A stretch of 27,578 nt of DNA from Nemertoderma westbladi (Eukaryota > Xenacoelomorpha > Nemertodermatida > Nemertodermatidae), in the NCBI GenBank assembly GCA_032718475.1, contig JAUCBJ010006546.1, positions 1 to 27,578 on the forward strand. The letters are read 5' to 3'. Of the stretch, positions 1-10,328 are shown in pieces (position 1 is the first letter of the stretch; every line of letters begins with the position of its first letter). A program made the translations under genes and the position numbers. The notes under the pieces were generated by a model. The model worked only from the letters and a program-made list of their open reading frames with translations. It had not been told where the DNA came from and searched no databases.

Positions 1-460
1 GAATACGTATATGAATACGTATACGAATACGTATATTAATACGTATATGAATACGTATATGAATACGTATACGAATACGTATACGAATACGTATATGAAT
101 ACGTATATGAATACGTATATGAATACGTATACGTATACGAATACGTATATTAATAGTATACGAATACGTATATGAATACGTATACGAATACGTATATGAA
201 TACGTATACGAATACGTATATGAATACGTATACGAATACGTATACGAATACGTATATGAATACGTATATGAAAACGTATATGAATACGTATACGAATACG
301 TATATTAATACGTATACGAATACGTATATTAATACGTATACGAATACGTATATGAATACGTATACGAATACGTATATGAATACGTATACGAATTCATATA
401 TGAATACGTATACGAATACGTATACGTATACGAATACGTATTTGAATGAGAATTCAGTGA
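1..460. repeat. 12-bp minisatellite (GAATACGTATAY)n
   Basis: About 38 tandem copies of a 12-bp unit, GAATACGTATAC or GAATACGTATAT, with occasional TTAATACGTATA variants and 6-bp slips (TATACGTATACG). The array starts at or before base 1, so its left edge is not visible; it decays near 440-460. Each unit contains the palindrome TATACGTATA. Because 12 is a multiple of 3 and the unit has no stops in several frames, both strands show long low-complexity open frames (NTYMNTYT on plus, YVFIYVFV on minus). These are not taken as genes. Confidence 0.97.
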
Positions 461-1980
461 CTGAATGTGTCTTAGAATGATAGGCGTTGTTTTTCCAAAT
501 CATCTTGGCTAAAATGAGAAATGGGTGCATCACTCGGCTAACAATGTTGGTGCTAACTGTAACTCCAGAATAGTGTAAGAGTAACATGTGCAATCCCTTA
601 CAACAACAGTGGTATGTCTATGGTTTGTTAAAAGGTATAACTGCGCAGAATTACCAACAGTGTAAAATGTTCTATCTTTTTCTAAAAAGGTTTTCAGGCT
701 CAGGTGCTAATATCTGAATAGTAAGATAGTTGATTAATGTAATTAGCAACGACTATGTAATGATGCTTGGGAATCTATTCATTGGTTTTTAATTACATTT
801 CGCCCACCAATAGCAAGGATATTGTTCGTTTTATTTAATTACATTTACACAACGAGTGTGGCGGATGAAATTAATTAAAATGAATATACTACATCAAGAT
901 TGTTAATCTTATGAATTACTTTTTCTATTCAAATAATACGGTCAGTTGTAGGATGAGAAATTACTTGTACTACTTGTAGCTTACCTGTAAAATCCCCATT
1001 ATTATACTTATGTATAGATAGATACTGTATAGATAGATATGTACATAAATTTTACTGGTTTCCATTTACCCCGCCTGGGGGTGTATCGAATTAATATAGA
1101 TAGATACTGACCGTTTGTACTTCATATTAATTAGTTAATTATATTTCCCTAAAACTTTATTCTAATCAAAATATTTTAAAGAAATTAAGACAGAGTGCGG
1201 TAGGCCTTCTGAACAATGTTAAAGTACTTAAAACATGACGACTCTCTGTTTCAAAATCCTATCCACACCATTTCCCCACGTAATAAAATAAAGTGTACAG
1301 TAACTGTTTACAGTGCCTTGTATATGTAAAGTCCAGTGAACCTCAAAGATGATGAGGATTTCCACAATTTTAGGTATATTTGAGAAAAATTTCCTATTGT
1401 GGTGTGTAGAGAAAAAGCGAGCAACCTTGAAGGACGTGAAGGTTGGATAACAGCGAAACGACAACATAGAGAAAACCTCCCGACCGAACAACGAACAGGA
1501 TCGACCGGAAGCAATGCAATACACAAACGACGAGGAAATATTGCACAGAGGTTCAGTGATTTCGAGAGAAGGGAGGGAGGTTTAAAAAGTTATTAATTAG
1601 GCCTACATGAAACCAAATAGCTTTATTCCCTTTTAACCCCACGATGAATAACAGACATTTTTCACTGACACTCACTCGGCAATTTGTACATTTACTGGTA
1701 TTTGTTTTCATTGCAATTAATACAATTAGCCAAAAGAGACAGTTTCATTATCAAGGATAGTTAAAAAAACAAGGGGGCATGAGGGCCTCTCAAAATTCGT
1801 ATCGACAACATTAGATCTGACTTAAATCAAACAATAAATACTGAATCTAGCGCCCTCTAAAAGAGGCCACAGACTCTTACATGTAAGTAGTAAAGATAAT
1901 TACAAAGAAATTTAGAACTTTAGAAATATAGAAATTTCATGACAATGAATTTTATTATATATGAACCGAGATAACCATTT
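461..1980. other. Non-coding stretch, no gene seen
   Basis: AT-rich sequence with no recognisable coding signal. It holds short TAGATAGATA (GATA-type) microsatellite patches near 1013-1050 and 1098-1110. Open frames at 1228-1596 are short, overlap on both strands and resemble no family I know. An AGCGCCCTCTA word at 1849-1859 is the reverse complement of the motif repeated at 26.6-27.3 kb. Confidence 0.6.
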
Positions 1981-2418
1981 TCATCCTGGATATTTTGGAA
2001 CCTCATACTGAAAGTTTTCTTGTGTATGTTTACTGAGTTGGGAGACAGTTAATCGGAGTAGCTTGAAGGCGTGGTGTAAAATCTGGTGATACATGATAAA
2101 ATTTTCTGCATTTGGTACTGGAGAAAGATGTGGTGACATATTAGCTTCCATAAGGTAGACTTTATGCTCAGCATCTATATTGAAGTCAAATCTGGTAAAC
2201 TCAAAGAAATGATGAGGGGAAAGTTTAAGTGTTGCTGCTTTTGTTATCATATTAGTATAACTTTTAGAAACAACCGTAGCTATTATTTCGCAAATTTTCA
2301 TCCAAATACTATTGACATCCACTACCTAATCTGCTAAAATTTGATTCAAAAGGCGTCTACGTTTTTTGTCAAAACCTTCATATTCTCCCATGTATGCGGA
2401 GGATGAGGGCATTTCCCA
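1981..2418 (-). pseudogene. TTLL-family (tubulin tyrosine ligase-like) C-terminal catalytic part, interrupted by a stop
   Basis: TTLL enzymes are ATP-grasp ligases that add amino acids (Glu or Gly) to tubulin tails on microtubules. Read right to left, the frame opens at WEMPS (2418-2404), a motif typical of the TTLL subgroup that includes ttll-15-like proteins. It continues to QILAD and then meets an in-frame TAG (2328-2326). The same frame resumes as VVDVNSIWMKICEI and contains FFEFTRFDFNIDAEHKVYLM followed by EANMSPHLSP. This is the ATP-grasp segment in which the Glu and Asn of the E-x-N motif bind metal and ATP. It ends with KYPG and a stop at 1981. Because the frame is the same on both sides of the TAG, I read this as one former exon with a nonsense change. 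The alternative is a splice acceptor at the TTAG just before 2325, which would discard the conserved WEMPS segment. Family recognition is strong; pseudogene status is an inference. Confidence 0.75.
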
Positions 2419-2464
2419 CACTCAAAAAAAAAATGGTGTTTAATTATCTCCAAGTATGACATAC

Positions 2465-2644
2465 TGACATATCGTTTGGGTCTAGCGGTTCGTGTGGAGA
2501 CAAAGCAAACCGACACTGACATTCAGCTTCGTAGACGTAAACACGTAGAGGATCAACTGATGCTATTAGGACATAGACGCCGATATCAAACTGATGTTCG
2601 TCTATCAGCAATGGATGCCGAATAAATTCCTGAACAAACATCTC
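2465..2644 (-). pseudogene. TTLL-family upstream exon (ATP-grasp N-terminal part)
   Basis: The reading runs EMFVQEFIRHPLLIDEHQFD, then IGVYVLIASVDPLRVYVYEA, then ECQCRFALSPHEPLDPNDMS. 'QEFI..PLLID...FDIGVYVLI.S.DPLRVYVY' is the conserved core of TTLL ligases and lies just N-terminal to WEMPS. A possible acceptor is CTAAG ending at 2645. A good-looking donor, A|GTATGT, starts at 2464, which would give a 180-bp, phase-0 exon. The next conserved segment (WEMPS) begins only about 46 bp further on, behind a T10-GAG acceptor-like tract. That is very short for an intron and the phase does not fit, so the joint is also suspect. I could not recognise exons further upstream (2714-3379), so this is a partial gene remnant. 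Confidence 0.75.
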
Positions 2645-3379
2645 CTTAGCATTGACAGTTGAAAGTGTATGTATGGATATGTAAGGACAATATCCGAATA
2701 AATTATATAGCAAATTTCAAAAACAATAATAACGTAGATGTATCTCATTTATATTAAGACCTACTGCATTCAGGCTATCTTTATGATATATTCTCAATGT
2801 TTATTTAACCGAATGACAATATAAATTGATATAATTTCTGAAACCGAACTTCATGTTAATAAACATGTTATTGGTTGGACATATTCCAGTTCGTTTCATA
2901 CGTAAATTGTCATTGTACAGGTTCTAGGTAAGGGAGTGGTGTCGGGAATGTATTTATGTATATCATTTTCTGTTTGTGTGAATTCCAGATATATAAAATA
3001 ATAATATGATCTGTCAGACAAGACTGTCACTGCTTCATATAATAATAATAATAGATCTAACAAAATATAATGATAAATTTCCAGTGATCAGTTAGTTTTA
3101 AGCTGTTGTGGTTCCATTCTTGGGAGTGTCAATGAGTTGATATGTCATTATAATTACACATTAGGCAACTCGGAAGGTACCTTCACTTAACTTTGTTGTT
3201 ATCGAGTTTAGAGAAATGTTTACTAAAGACTGTAAAGTGTGATTGAATACAATTAAGATCTTAATATCATATTCTATATTTATAACCTTAAAAAAAACTA
3301 GTGGAATTCAATACAGAGTATTATTTGTAATTTGGAAATAATGTATTTAAAAAAAATTATCTCAGAAACAAGCATCCTT
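2645..3379. other. Non-coding stretch, possible TTLL intron
   Basis: AT-rich sequence upstream of the TTLL exon on its strand. I see no exon with recognisable TTLL motifs here. It contains a short ATAATAATAATA patch near 3040 and nothing else I can name. Confidence 0.4.
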
Positions 3380-3546
3380 GGGGCGAAGCCTTAGACCCCA
3401 GGGGCGAACCTTAAAATAATTGGGGCGAACATTTAGGTCCTAGGGGCAAACCCGTAGACCCCAGGGGTGAACCTTAAAATAATTGGTGCGAACCTTTAGA
3501 TTCTTGGGGCAAACCTTAGATCCCAGGGGCGAACCTTTAGATACAT
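3380..3546. repeat. 21-bp minisatellite with 63-bp higher-order pattern
   Basis: Eight units beginning GGGGCGAACC start at 3380, 3401, 3422, 3443, 3464, 3485, 3506 and 3526. The spacing is 21 bp throughout, with one 20-bp unit. Unit endings cycle as AGACCCCA, AAAATAATT, then AGGTCCTA or AGATTCTT, so the array is best read as three-unit (63-bp) blocks that were amplified together. Confidence 0.92.
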
Positions 3547-4535
3547 TGAGGGAACTTTTACGATGTACCATCCGAAACGGTTGAAGTTGTAGGGTTTTTG
3601 ATGCCTTCTAAATAACTCTAAACTAAGTAATAATTCAATCCTAGGAAGATCGTTTGGGCTAATTCAATAACCGAAACACTAATTATCAATATGTGGCATG
3701 TAATATACTACAATATAATATGTCAATAATATAATATAATAATATATAGACAATAATATATGTCTGGAGAAGTCTGGGAAGTGGCCGCCCACCATTTGTG
3801 AAAATTCAAAATGCCCATCCATAATTAATATTTAAATATAAATTTAATATCCAAAAATTAATATATAGATATTCCTATAAGGTATATAAAGTTAGCTAGG
3901 GGGTACATGTATTAATTAGAACTTTGATGATCTAACAAGCCCCGAAAATTATTGCCTCTTTCCATATTTCTACTTTCCTGTATAATGTGGGGTGAGACAC
4001 GTAGTTGGCGAGCCTTGGCATACGGTTCATATAGGGCAAATTAGGCCTGTCCTTCTGTCTGTCTGGTAAATGTTTGAACGCGAATATCTAGGCATCGCTG
4101 GTTCGAAATCGAACCAAACTTAGTAGGTAAGTAGTAGGGGGAAAGTTTAGCAAATTTGCTAAAACACATGCAGTCTGACGTCAGCTACGACAGATTATGT
4201 GTTTTAACCCTATTAAACCCGGGGGGGGGGGGGGGGTCAATATGACCCCCCCCCGTGGTTTTTTTATTATAATTCTGAAACAAACGCAGTTGGGAATCTG
4301 AAATTGTATGACTTTTCCTAAAAATCTATTGTCTTCCTAGTAGTGAAAACCGTTTTCAAAAATATTGGGTACTTTTCGAGTTATAGCACCATTTTTTAAC
4401 CCTACTTTTGGCACTTTTTTGAGACGTTTTTTTACATTTCATTAAATATGAATTGTAACATCTCTATTTTTGATTTACACCGGTTTTTTGGTGTTAGAAA
4501 TTAGATGGAATTCATATAAATTGATTTAGAAATTT

Positions 4536-5250
4536 CAAACTTGTTTTTTTCGGTGGGTGCCAAATTTTGGTGCCAGCACCAAATTTTGAAATATGTCAAT
4601 TTTGTAAATTGATTGTTTGAAACTTTTTTTTTACGCAATTGGAGTTTTTTGGGGTTCTGGATTCGATGAAATATATACGAGTTGCACCAAGCGTATCAAA
4701 CTTGTATTTTTCGGTGCTGTGTGCAAATTTTGGTGCTAGCAAGAAATTTTGAAAATCCATTCAATAGATAAAATTCCTTGTGACAATTTAAATCTTGCGT
4801 TTAAGAGGTTTATATGGCTGTTCTGAATTCAATGGAATATATAATTATCGAACTAGACATCTCAAACTTGTATTTTTCGGATGTGGGTGCAAAATGTGGT
4901 GCTAGCACCAAATTTTGTAAACCATCAAATATATCAATTGATTGTGTCACCTTGTTTCTTGCGTTATACGGGTTTGTGATGGTTCTGAATTCAATGGAAT
5001 CAGTAAAAATTTCATAAGAGTTCTCAAACTTGTATTTTTCGCCGGTGGGTGAAAATTGTTGTGCCAGCACCAAATTTTGGAAAATATGCAAATTGATCAG
5101 TAGATAGTATCACCTTGTTTATTGCGTTATACGGGTTTATGAGGGTCCTGAATCCGATGGAATCAATAAAAACAGCACTGGACATCGCAAACTTGTACTT
5201 TTTGGTGATGGGTACGAAATTTGGTGCTAGCACCAAAATTTGCCAAATTA
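4536..5250. repeat. ~163-bp tandem repeat with GGTGCTAGCACC palindromes
   Basis: Five diverged units, each beginning CAAACTTGT, start at 4536, 4697, 4863, 5024 and 5187 (spacings 161, 166, 161 and 163). Each unit has a TTTTTCGG tract followed by an AAATTTTGGTGCTAGCAC palindrome-type core. The last copy has a perfect 18-bp palindrome at 5220-5237. Between cores lie GTCACCTTGTTT and GGTTCTGAATTCAATGGAAT type segments. The array lies wholly inside the piggyBac-like element and generates the short open frames seen there on both strands. Confidence 0.9.
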
Positions 5251-5509
5251 CGCCGAAAAATAGAAGTAGCAATGATCTGGCATATTAGAAATGTATTCCA
5301 TTAGAATCAGCGCCCTCTAAAACCTGAAAATGTGAATTTATAGCATCGTATAAGTGAATTAAAAATTTTGTGTTCTAACTGAAAAGTGCTGGTTACTTGT
5401 TTTTTTCATTTTTTTCCTACGCAGAGAGGACTAAACAGCCATATATAGTAATCATATCATTTTTAAATATTTTCCAATGTATTTTGCACCCCAGAAAACC
5501 TGTATTGAA

Positions 5510-5781
5510 TGGGAGAATCTTTTAGGCTCGTTAAGCCAAGGAATGCCTGTTCACCACCATGGGTGATCTTCCACAGTAAACCCCTCCACTCTGTTTCCCA
5601 AGTTGCCTTGGTTCCCATTTATCGACCACTGAAGGATGAAAGCCGGGGTTGGGCTAGGCTGCAGCATTTAAAGCACTGTGCCCAAACAGTGCTGCCCCAT
5701 CTAGGGATCAAACCCGGGCTCCCTAATCGGAAGCACAGTAATGTCACCACTAGACCAAGCTGCATTGAAATTATTGTAAAA
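5510..5781 (-). mobile_element. tRNA-derived SINE, inside the piggyBac-like element
   Basis: On the minus strand an RNA polymerase III A box, TGGTCTAGTGG (5757-5747), is followed by a B box, GGTTTGATCCC (5714-5704), at tRNA-like spacing. Transcription would start near 5764 and run leftward. The tRNA-unrelated body extends toward about 5510. TGTATTGAA occurs at 5501-5509 and again at 5782-5790, a plausible target-site duplication. The B box differs from the consensus GGTTCGA by one base. It is not a functional tRNA, because the acceptor-stem halves do not pair. Confidence 0.72.
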
Positions 5782-6057
5782 TGTATTGAAAAATAATTAG
5801 CCGAAAATGTAACTTTCAAATTTTGTGAAAATTGTGCACTACTTGTAATTTTGGTGCTGCAATATAACCACCCCAGTACATTTTTTCGAAAAATTTTTTT
5901 TTCGGTCGAATCCAGACTAGTGATACCTACGTACAAACAAAAAATCAGACGTTTTCGTTAATATTTGTAGATTTTAGAAGGAGGGGTCAATATGACCCCC
6001 CCCCCCCCCCCCCCGGTATTTGTACAACATTTTATGGCGCGGTACTAATAGGGTTAA

Positions 6058-7699
6058 GAAATTGTTAAATTTCTCGGGAAGGCCTCACTTTCCAGAGCTG
6101 ACATTTTGGTTGCTTGTAGATATTCATGAAGTCTATCGTTTACGAAATTGAAAAGTTATGACATCGAATTGGGGATCCGCTAGAGACTCCGAAGTAATGG
6201 CAAAGGCCTACCGATACGGTACTGCTGTACTGTGCACTGGTAAAGTACGAAGATGCAGAATAGCAATTTGACACCACCTAGCGGATTAATAGTGCCGCGA
6301 AGTTGGCACTGAGCCTCGTGCTGATCAAAGGCCCCACGAACGTGTACTTCTGGGGCATTAAATACCCATAAACATTCATTAATCACTGTATTCTATATCT
6401 GTGCGGGACCTAGACATTATGCAAATAATTATTCTCTCCTAAGTTCTTTTTAGAATTATTCCATTACAAACAAACAAATATAAATAGTTACAGGAGGAGA
6501 AGGAAAAGCAACAAAATTACAAATTAGAAAAAATTATGTTAAAATATGACCTCGCATTTCATTCGTGAGTGAATGATATTTCAGATACCTTACAGACACT
6601 GTTACAGTACTTTATTAAAGTTATCTGTGAAATGGAAACACATGACACCAGAGACTCCTCTCCCTGGAAAAAATCAGAAGTCCGCATCAGTCAACTAATT
6701 GTGTTGGTTTTATGGTGATATAGATGATGATGTGATGGAAGACTATATAGTGTATATCCAGATGTTTTTTCCTCGTGACCTTATTGAAATGAATATATTC
6801 CGTATTTTTCAGACACAACCTTCATCATAACCTTTTAAAGATCCGTCCAGTGGTGTTAGAGTCATTAGAGTATGAATTGTTAAAAATATAAACATTCTTG
6901 ATGTAAAATAAATTAATGGTACATAGAACTAGCACAATAATCATATGTAATTTTATTGATGGAACAGAATTCATCTTGGGTTAAAATACGATTAGCCTTA
7001 CATCGTCGGATCCAGTCCCCAACGCTTCTTGATTAGATAAAGGACGTATTAGGTACACTGTCATTTGGAAAAGAGAAGTCTTAATGTTGTTTCCTAAGAT
7101 ACGGTGGAAAGAGTGATGCCTTGATGAGAATATATTGGTAATTAAAGCTAATACAAATTCGTACGTCATGCATTATTACATTTGGAAATCCCAGTAGGAA
7201 TCTGCAATTACATGTAACAACTACGGGGAGAAATGCGGGGTAAGATTTTTTGCTTCCTTGTCTTCTTTGGTGTTGTGCAAATAGACGAAAATGAAAGTCG
7301 GTGTTTGAATAAGGGTGGCGGTGCATCTGTTTGGAAGTTGTCTCCAGTAGTGTGTCGATGCAGCGGCTCAGTGACCATATTAGTTTGGTGGCACAGATTT
7401 ACCGTTCAAAGTACAATCATCCCTGACTGTTGAATCTTTGCCCAGGTCTCTGTCACTGTGCAAGACACTTACGTATAATAAATTCGCTTCTAAGGAAAAT
7501 AATGAAATTAACAAGGACTTATGAAATGCAACCTAAAAATTAAAAAGCAAGTCTGGTGAAGCAGTCAGACTTACCTTTTATGCGATATGTTATTCTGCTT
7601 CTCTGTGATGTGCTTGTTATTATTTGTTTTGTTAGTATACTAGTAGGATGATGATGATGTAAGGAAGAAAATAATATTGACAAATATCAAGTAGAAATA
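6058..7699. other. Non-coding stretch, no gene seen
   Basis: Mixed AT-rich sequence with only short, unrecognised open frames (for example minus-strand 6180-6386 and 7081-7326). No repeat, RNA gene or family motif that I can support. Confidence 0.5.
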
Positions 7700-8200
7700 C
7701 TAGGTCGAACAGTGGATATGAGATCCTTCCATGCTTCCAGATTCTCCAGAGTTGTCACAATTTTGTTTCCCCCAAGTACAGTATCCCTTTTGGTCTATAT
7801 ATGTTATAGCCAGACGTCCACGGTTACGCTTTCCTTGTGTTGGTGGCCAGAAAATTAGATCTGGTATGACCTCGTCTTTACTTCTGAATGCCCACTGAAT
7901 CTCAATCTAAGTTCATGGAGAGTGGTATCCATTTTTGCTAGAGCTACCCAATACCCATGCCTTTGCATCCTAACTTAAATGTCTATTTTGCTAGTCTCTA
8001 TCCATGACCCAAGGTACTGGAAGTCGTCAACTTTCCTTAGTGGATACTTATCAATTAATGCAAATAACAACTGATTTCTCCCAAAAATAACACCGGTTCT
8101 ATTGACTTCAGTTAATTTATTTGGTTTAGAATAACGTGCCACTGTTCTGCTCCATTCCCTTGAGTGATAATTTAACATTGAGACGAGATATTAATTTTTA
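7700..8200 (-). pseudogene. LINE reverse transcriptase 3'-end fragment A
   Basis: From right to left: a frame at 8178-7975 holds KVDDFQYLGSWIETSKIDI, the stretch after the RT catalytic domain of many animal LINEs (VDDFKYLGSWI-type). It is followed by a stop (TAA). Further left, in shifted frames, come FWPPTQGKRNRGRLAITYID (about 7850-7790) and then DTVLGGNKIVTTLENLEAWK and DLISTVRP (to about 7703). These match the conserved C-terminal tail 'W.PT.GKR.RGRP..TYVD....DTGL....L...M.DR..W' of such elements. At least two frameshifts and several stops show it is dead. Confidence 0.75.
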
Positions 8201-8229
8201 ATTCGCCGAGATGGGATTTGCGCCAAGTT

Positions 8230-8247
8230 TACCCCCCCCCCCCCCCC
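8230..8247. repeat. Poly-C run
   Basis: About 17 C residues, followed by TCTCTC. It mirrors a poly-G run at about 8863-8880. The two runs enclose a LINE fragment and lie just inside two inverted LINE copies. Run length is unlikely to be reliable in an assembly. Confidence 0.85.
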
Positions 8248-8449
8248 CTCTCTCATGGTTTCATATATTATTATAATTTTGTTTGGGCTTAGCTTAGTAC
8301 GAAGCAAAGCTCGATCCCCTACTACTACTACAACGATCGGAATGCTGCATTGCAGCGGCATTATATATATTGCATATATTAAGAATGCTGTGCCGTCTTG
8401 TCGAAAAAATTGCACCGCCACAACTCCCTTTCCATAATGACTTTCACGA

Positions 8450-8830
8450 TATTACGGCTCCGTTTAAGTGTCAACCTAGGGTCTAACTAATGAAACACCT
8501 CCAATGTTGTATATAGTCTGATTGGAGTTGATTGTACTTGACACAATGAACCAGGCATAGCAATCTTGTGAAAGTGCCATCCTGAGATTTGTTATCCTCT
8601 GCAGTTAGAGCCCAGCATAGACTCCCATAGTAGTACTGGTACTACTGCTGCTCTAAATAATCGGACCTTAAGATTCCGATGTATTCTATGGGTCTTCCAA
8701 ATCCTGGAAAGCCTATTCAATGTTGTCCAAGCCTTCCCCTTACGATCTGAATGATCCCAAGTAGCAGAAGTCATCCACATGCTCAAGCCAGCCGTCCCTG
8801 GAGCTTCTGCCCTCACATTTCATGAGGGCT
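8450..8830 (-). pseudogene. LINE 3'-end fragment B
   Basis: On the minus strand VDDFCYLGSFRS (about 8775-8740) runs into a stop. A shifted frame then gives GKAWTTLNRLSRIWKTHRIH and NLKVRLFRAAVVPVLLW (to about 8630), which is the post-RT segment of an animal LINE. The nucleotide sequence continues to about 8450 as a diverged match, in the opposite orientation, to fragment D at 12.7-12.95 kb. Shared words include CTGGGCTCTAACTG and GTGTCAAGTACAA. Broken by frameshifts and stops. Confidence 0.72.
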
Positions 8831-8894
8831 GCCAAGGTTCACTGTTATAATTTGGGAAGGCAGGGGGGGGGGGGGGGGGGAGTTGACGTAAATT

Positions 8895-9060
8895 CCCGAT
8901 GTAATATCTCGCCTCAATGTTAAAATATAAAATACGAGAAAGGAGCAGGTTACAGGTGCACATTATTCTAACCAAAACAATAAAATGAAGTCAATAGAAC
9001 AGGATACAGTTTTATTTTTGGCAGTAATCAGTTCTTATATGCGTCGATTTTCCTCGGAGA
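8895..9060 (+). pseudogene. LINE fragment C, inverted relative to A
   Basis: Plus-strand bases 8900-9045 (for example CTCAATGTTAAA, TATTCTAACCAAA and GAAGTCAATAGAAC) match the minus strand of 8060-8195 at roughly three bases in four. They are therefore a second, opposite-facing copy of the same LINE segment. Stops interrupt the frame. A and C form an imperfect inverted repeat around 8200-8890. Confidence 0.65.
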
Positions 9061-10328
9061 TGGGCGAATTGTATTGCGTCGAAAATCGCACCCCCTCCCC
9101 CCAATAACAATTTGTTAAATTTAAATATTATTTATAATATAGTTAGATAATTGTATGCATACCAACCCTTTATATAAATGTGTATTCTTTGATGTTATCA
9201 CAGCATTGGTTATGTATCCGGAATATTTAATCCGTGGTAAATTACCACTACTCAGCAATGTTATGTACTTCTAAAATTTACAAAAACTAACGAATGTGGC
9301 CGTCTTAAAAGGAAAAAAGCTACTTTGTCTGAAAATGTCACTGCTGCAAGTCAACTTTAAAACTATACTTAGGTGAGGGTGGTGGAGGCGCTTATTCTTC
9401 CAGGAACATAAACCATTCCTATTGGCGTAAAAGGTCGAGATGTGGAATTCCTACAAAAGTTATGCAAAATGGAAGTTCCTATTGGTCGTTAAGTTAATCC
9501 CCAACAAAGATGCCTGTTACGTTACTGTTAGGTAACTTGATATGGCAATTAGAAGAAATAAAATAATTTGAAGACATACCAGTATGTTAAGGTAAAAGAT
9601 GTAGATCTTGACATCGTACTGGTAGTGTGTTCACTTCGAATGTTGGATAAATATTATTACACCCTGCAGCAGTGCAGCGTTTCTACTTACTTTAGTAACA
9701 CATTCTCTATAGGTTCCAAAGCATCATATTTCATTCTGCCTGATCAATTTGCATTTGAACGCTTTCCATAAAAATCCAATTACCCTTCAGTTGATGTCTT
9801 CAAAATGTCGAATGTTTGCGAAGTCAATGGGATTTTACCTCTGCATAGATATGTATTCTTAAATATCATCCCCCCACCCCCCAAGGCCATGTACGTACAT
9901 TAATAGTGTAGTGTAGCTGGTGGCATAGTGTAAGGTAGCAGACCTATCGAATGGCAGAACGAAACACTAATGGCTGTCTGTATAGTTATGGTGTTACAAC
10001 CTTTGTACAGTATGATGAAGTTTTCTTCTAAAATACTGCCTTTATTTGATATTCCATTACTCTTAGGGTTTACCTATGCATGTTGTTAGCATATTCGACA
10101 TCAACATGCCCTTGCTTTTATTATTATTAATAATTTATTATTATAAATAATTATTATTAATAATAATTTTAAATTTATTTTTATAATATATGAAGTAGTA
10201 AAGTAAAAGTAAAACAATTTCTTCAGCCGTATTACTTCAGGTTTCCTAGGGGAGTTTTGGCACCCTGTCTGCAGTATCGGATCTGGATAGGGTTATTATC
10301 CAAACGACGTTAGACCATTCCCGAGGAC
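9061..10328. other. Non-coding stretch with AT-rich block
   Basis: No gene recognised. It includes a TTATTATTATTAATAATT-type AT-rich, self-complementary patch at about 10118-10190. A short plus-strand frame at 9568-9771 resembles nothing I know. Confidence 0.5.

Larger units (their letters stand above)
4208..6053. mobile_element. piggyBac-like non-autonomous DNA transposon (1.85 kb)
   Basis: The left end reads TTAA|CCCTATTAAACCC and the right end, on the opposite strand, TTAA|CCCTATTAGTACC. The TTAA copies are at 4204-4207 and 6054-6057. TTAA targets with CCC-starting inverted termini are the hallmark of piggyBac elements. Each end also carries a run of G, then TCAATATGA (or its complement), then a run of C: 4221-4254 on the left, 5983-6014 on the right. 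These form hairpins. No transposase reading frame is present, so movement would have needed an enzyme supplied elsewhere. Inside are five ~163-bp repeats and a tRNA-derived SINE. The family call rests on the termini and target site only. Confidence 0.8.

Noticed and set aside
1-460. CRISPR-like array
   Set aside because: Units are contiguous with no spacers, in eukaryotic-type DNA; it is a minisatellite.
150-593. Long open frames on both strands of the 12-bp array
   Set aside because: They come from a stop-free 12-bp tandem repeat (a multiple of three) and have simple-repeat composition; no start context or family match.
4090-4125. Possible tRNA gene (GGTTCGAAATC B-box-like word)
   Set aside because: No A box at the right distance and no cloverleaf; the word is better explained by a local palindrome.
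4810-5272. Minus-strand frames with repeated LVLAP.F.P...KYKF
   Set aside because: The peptide repeat mirrors the 163-bp DNA repeat inside a non-coding transposon; divergence between units shows no codon-position pattern that I can see.
5693-5764. Functional tRNA gene
   Set aside because: A and B boxes are present but the acceptor stem does not pair and the B box is changed; read as a SINE head.
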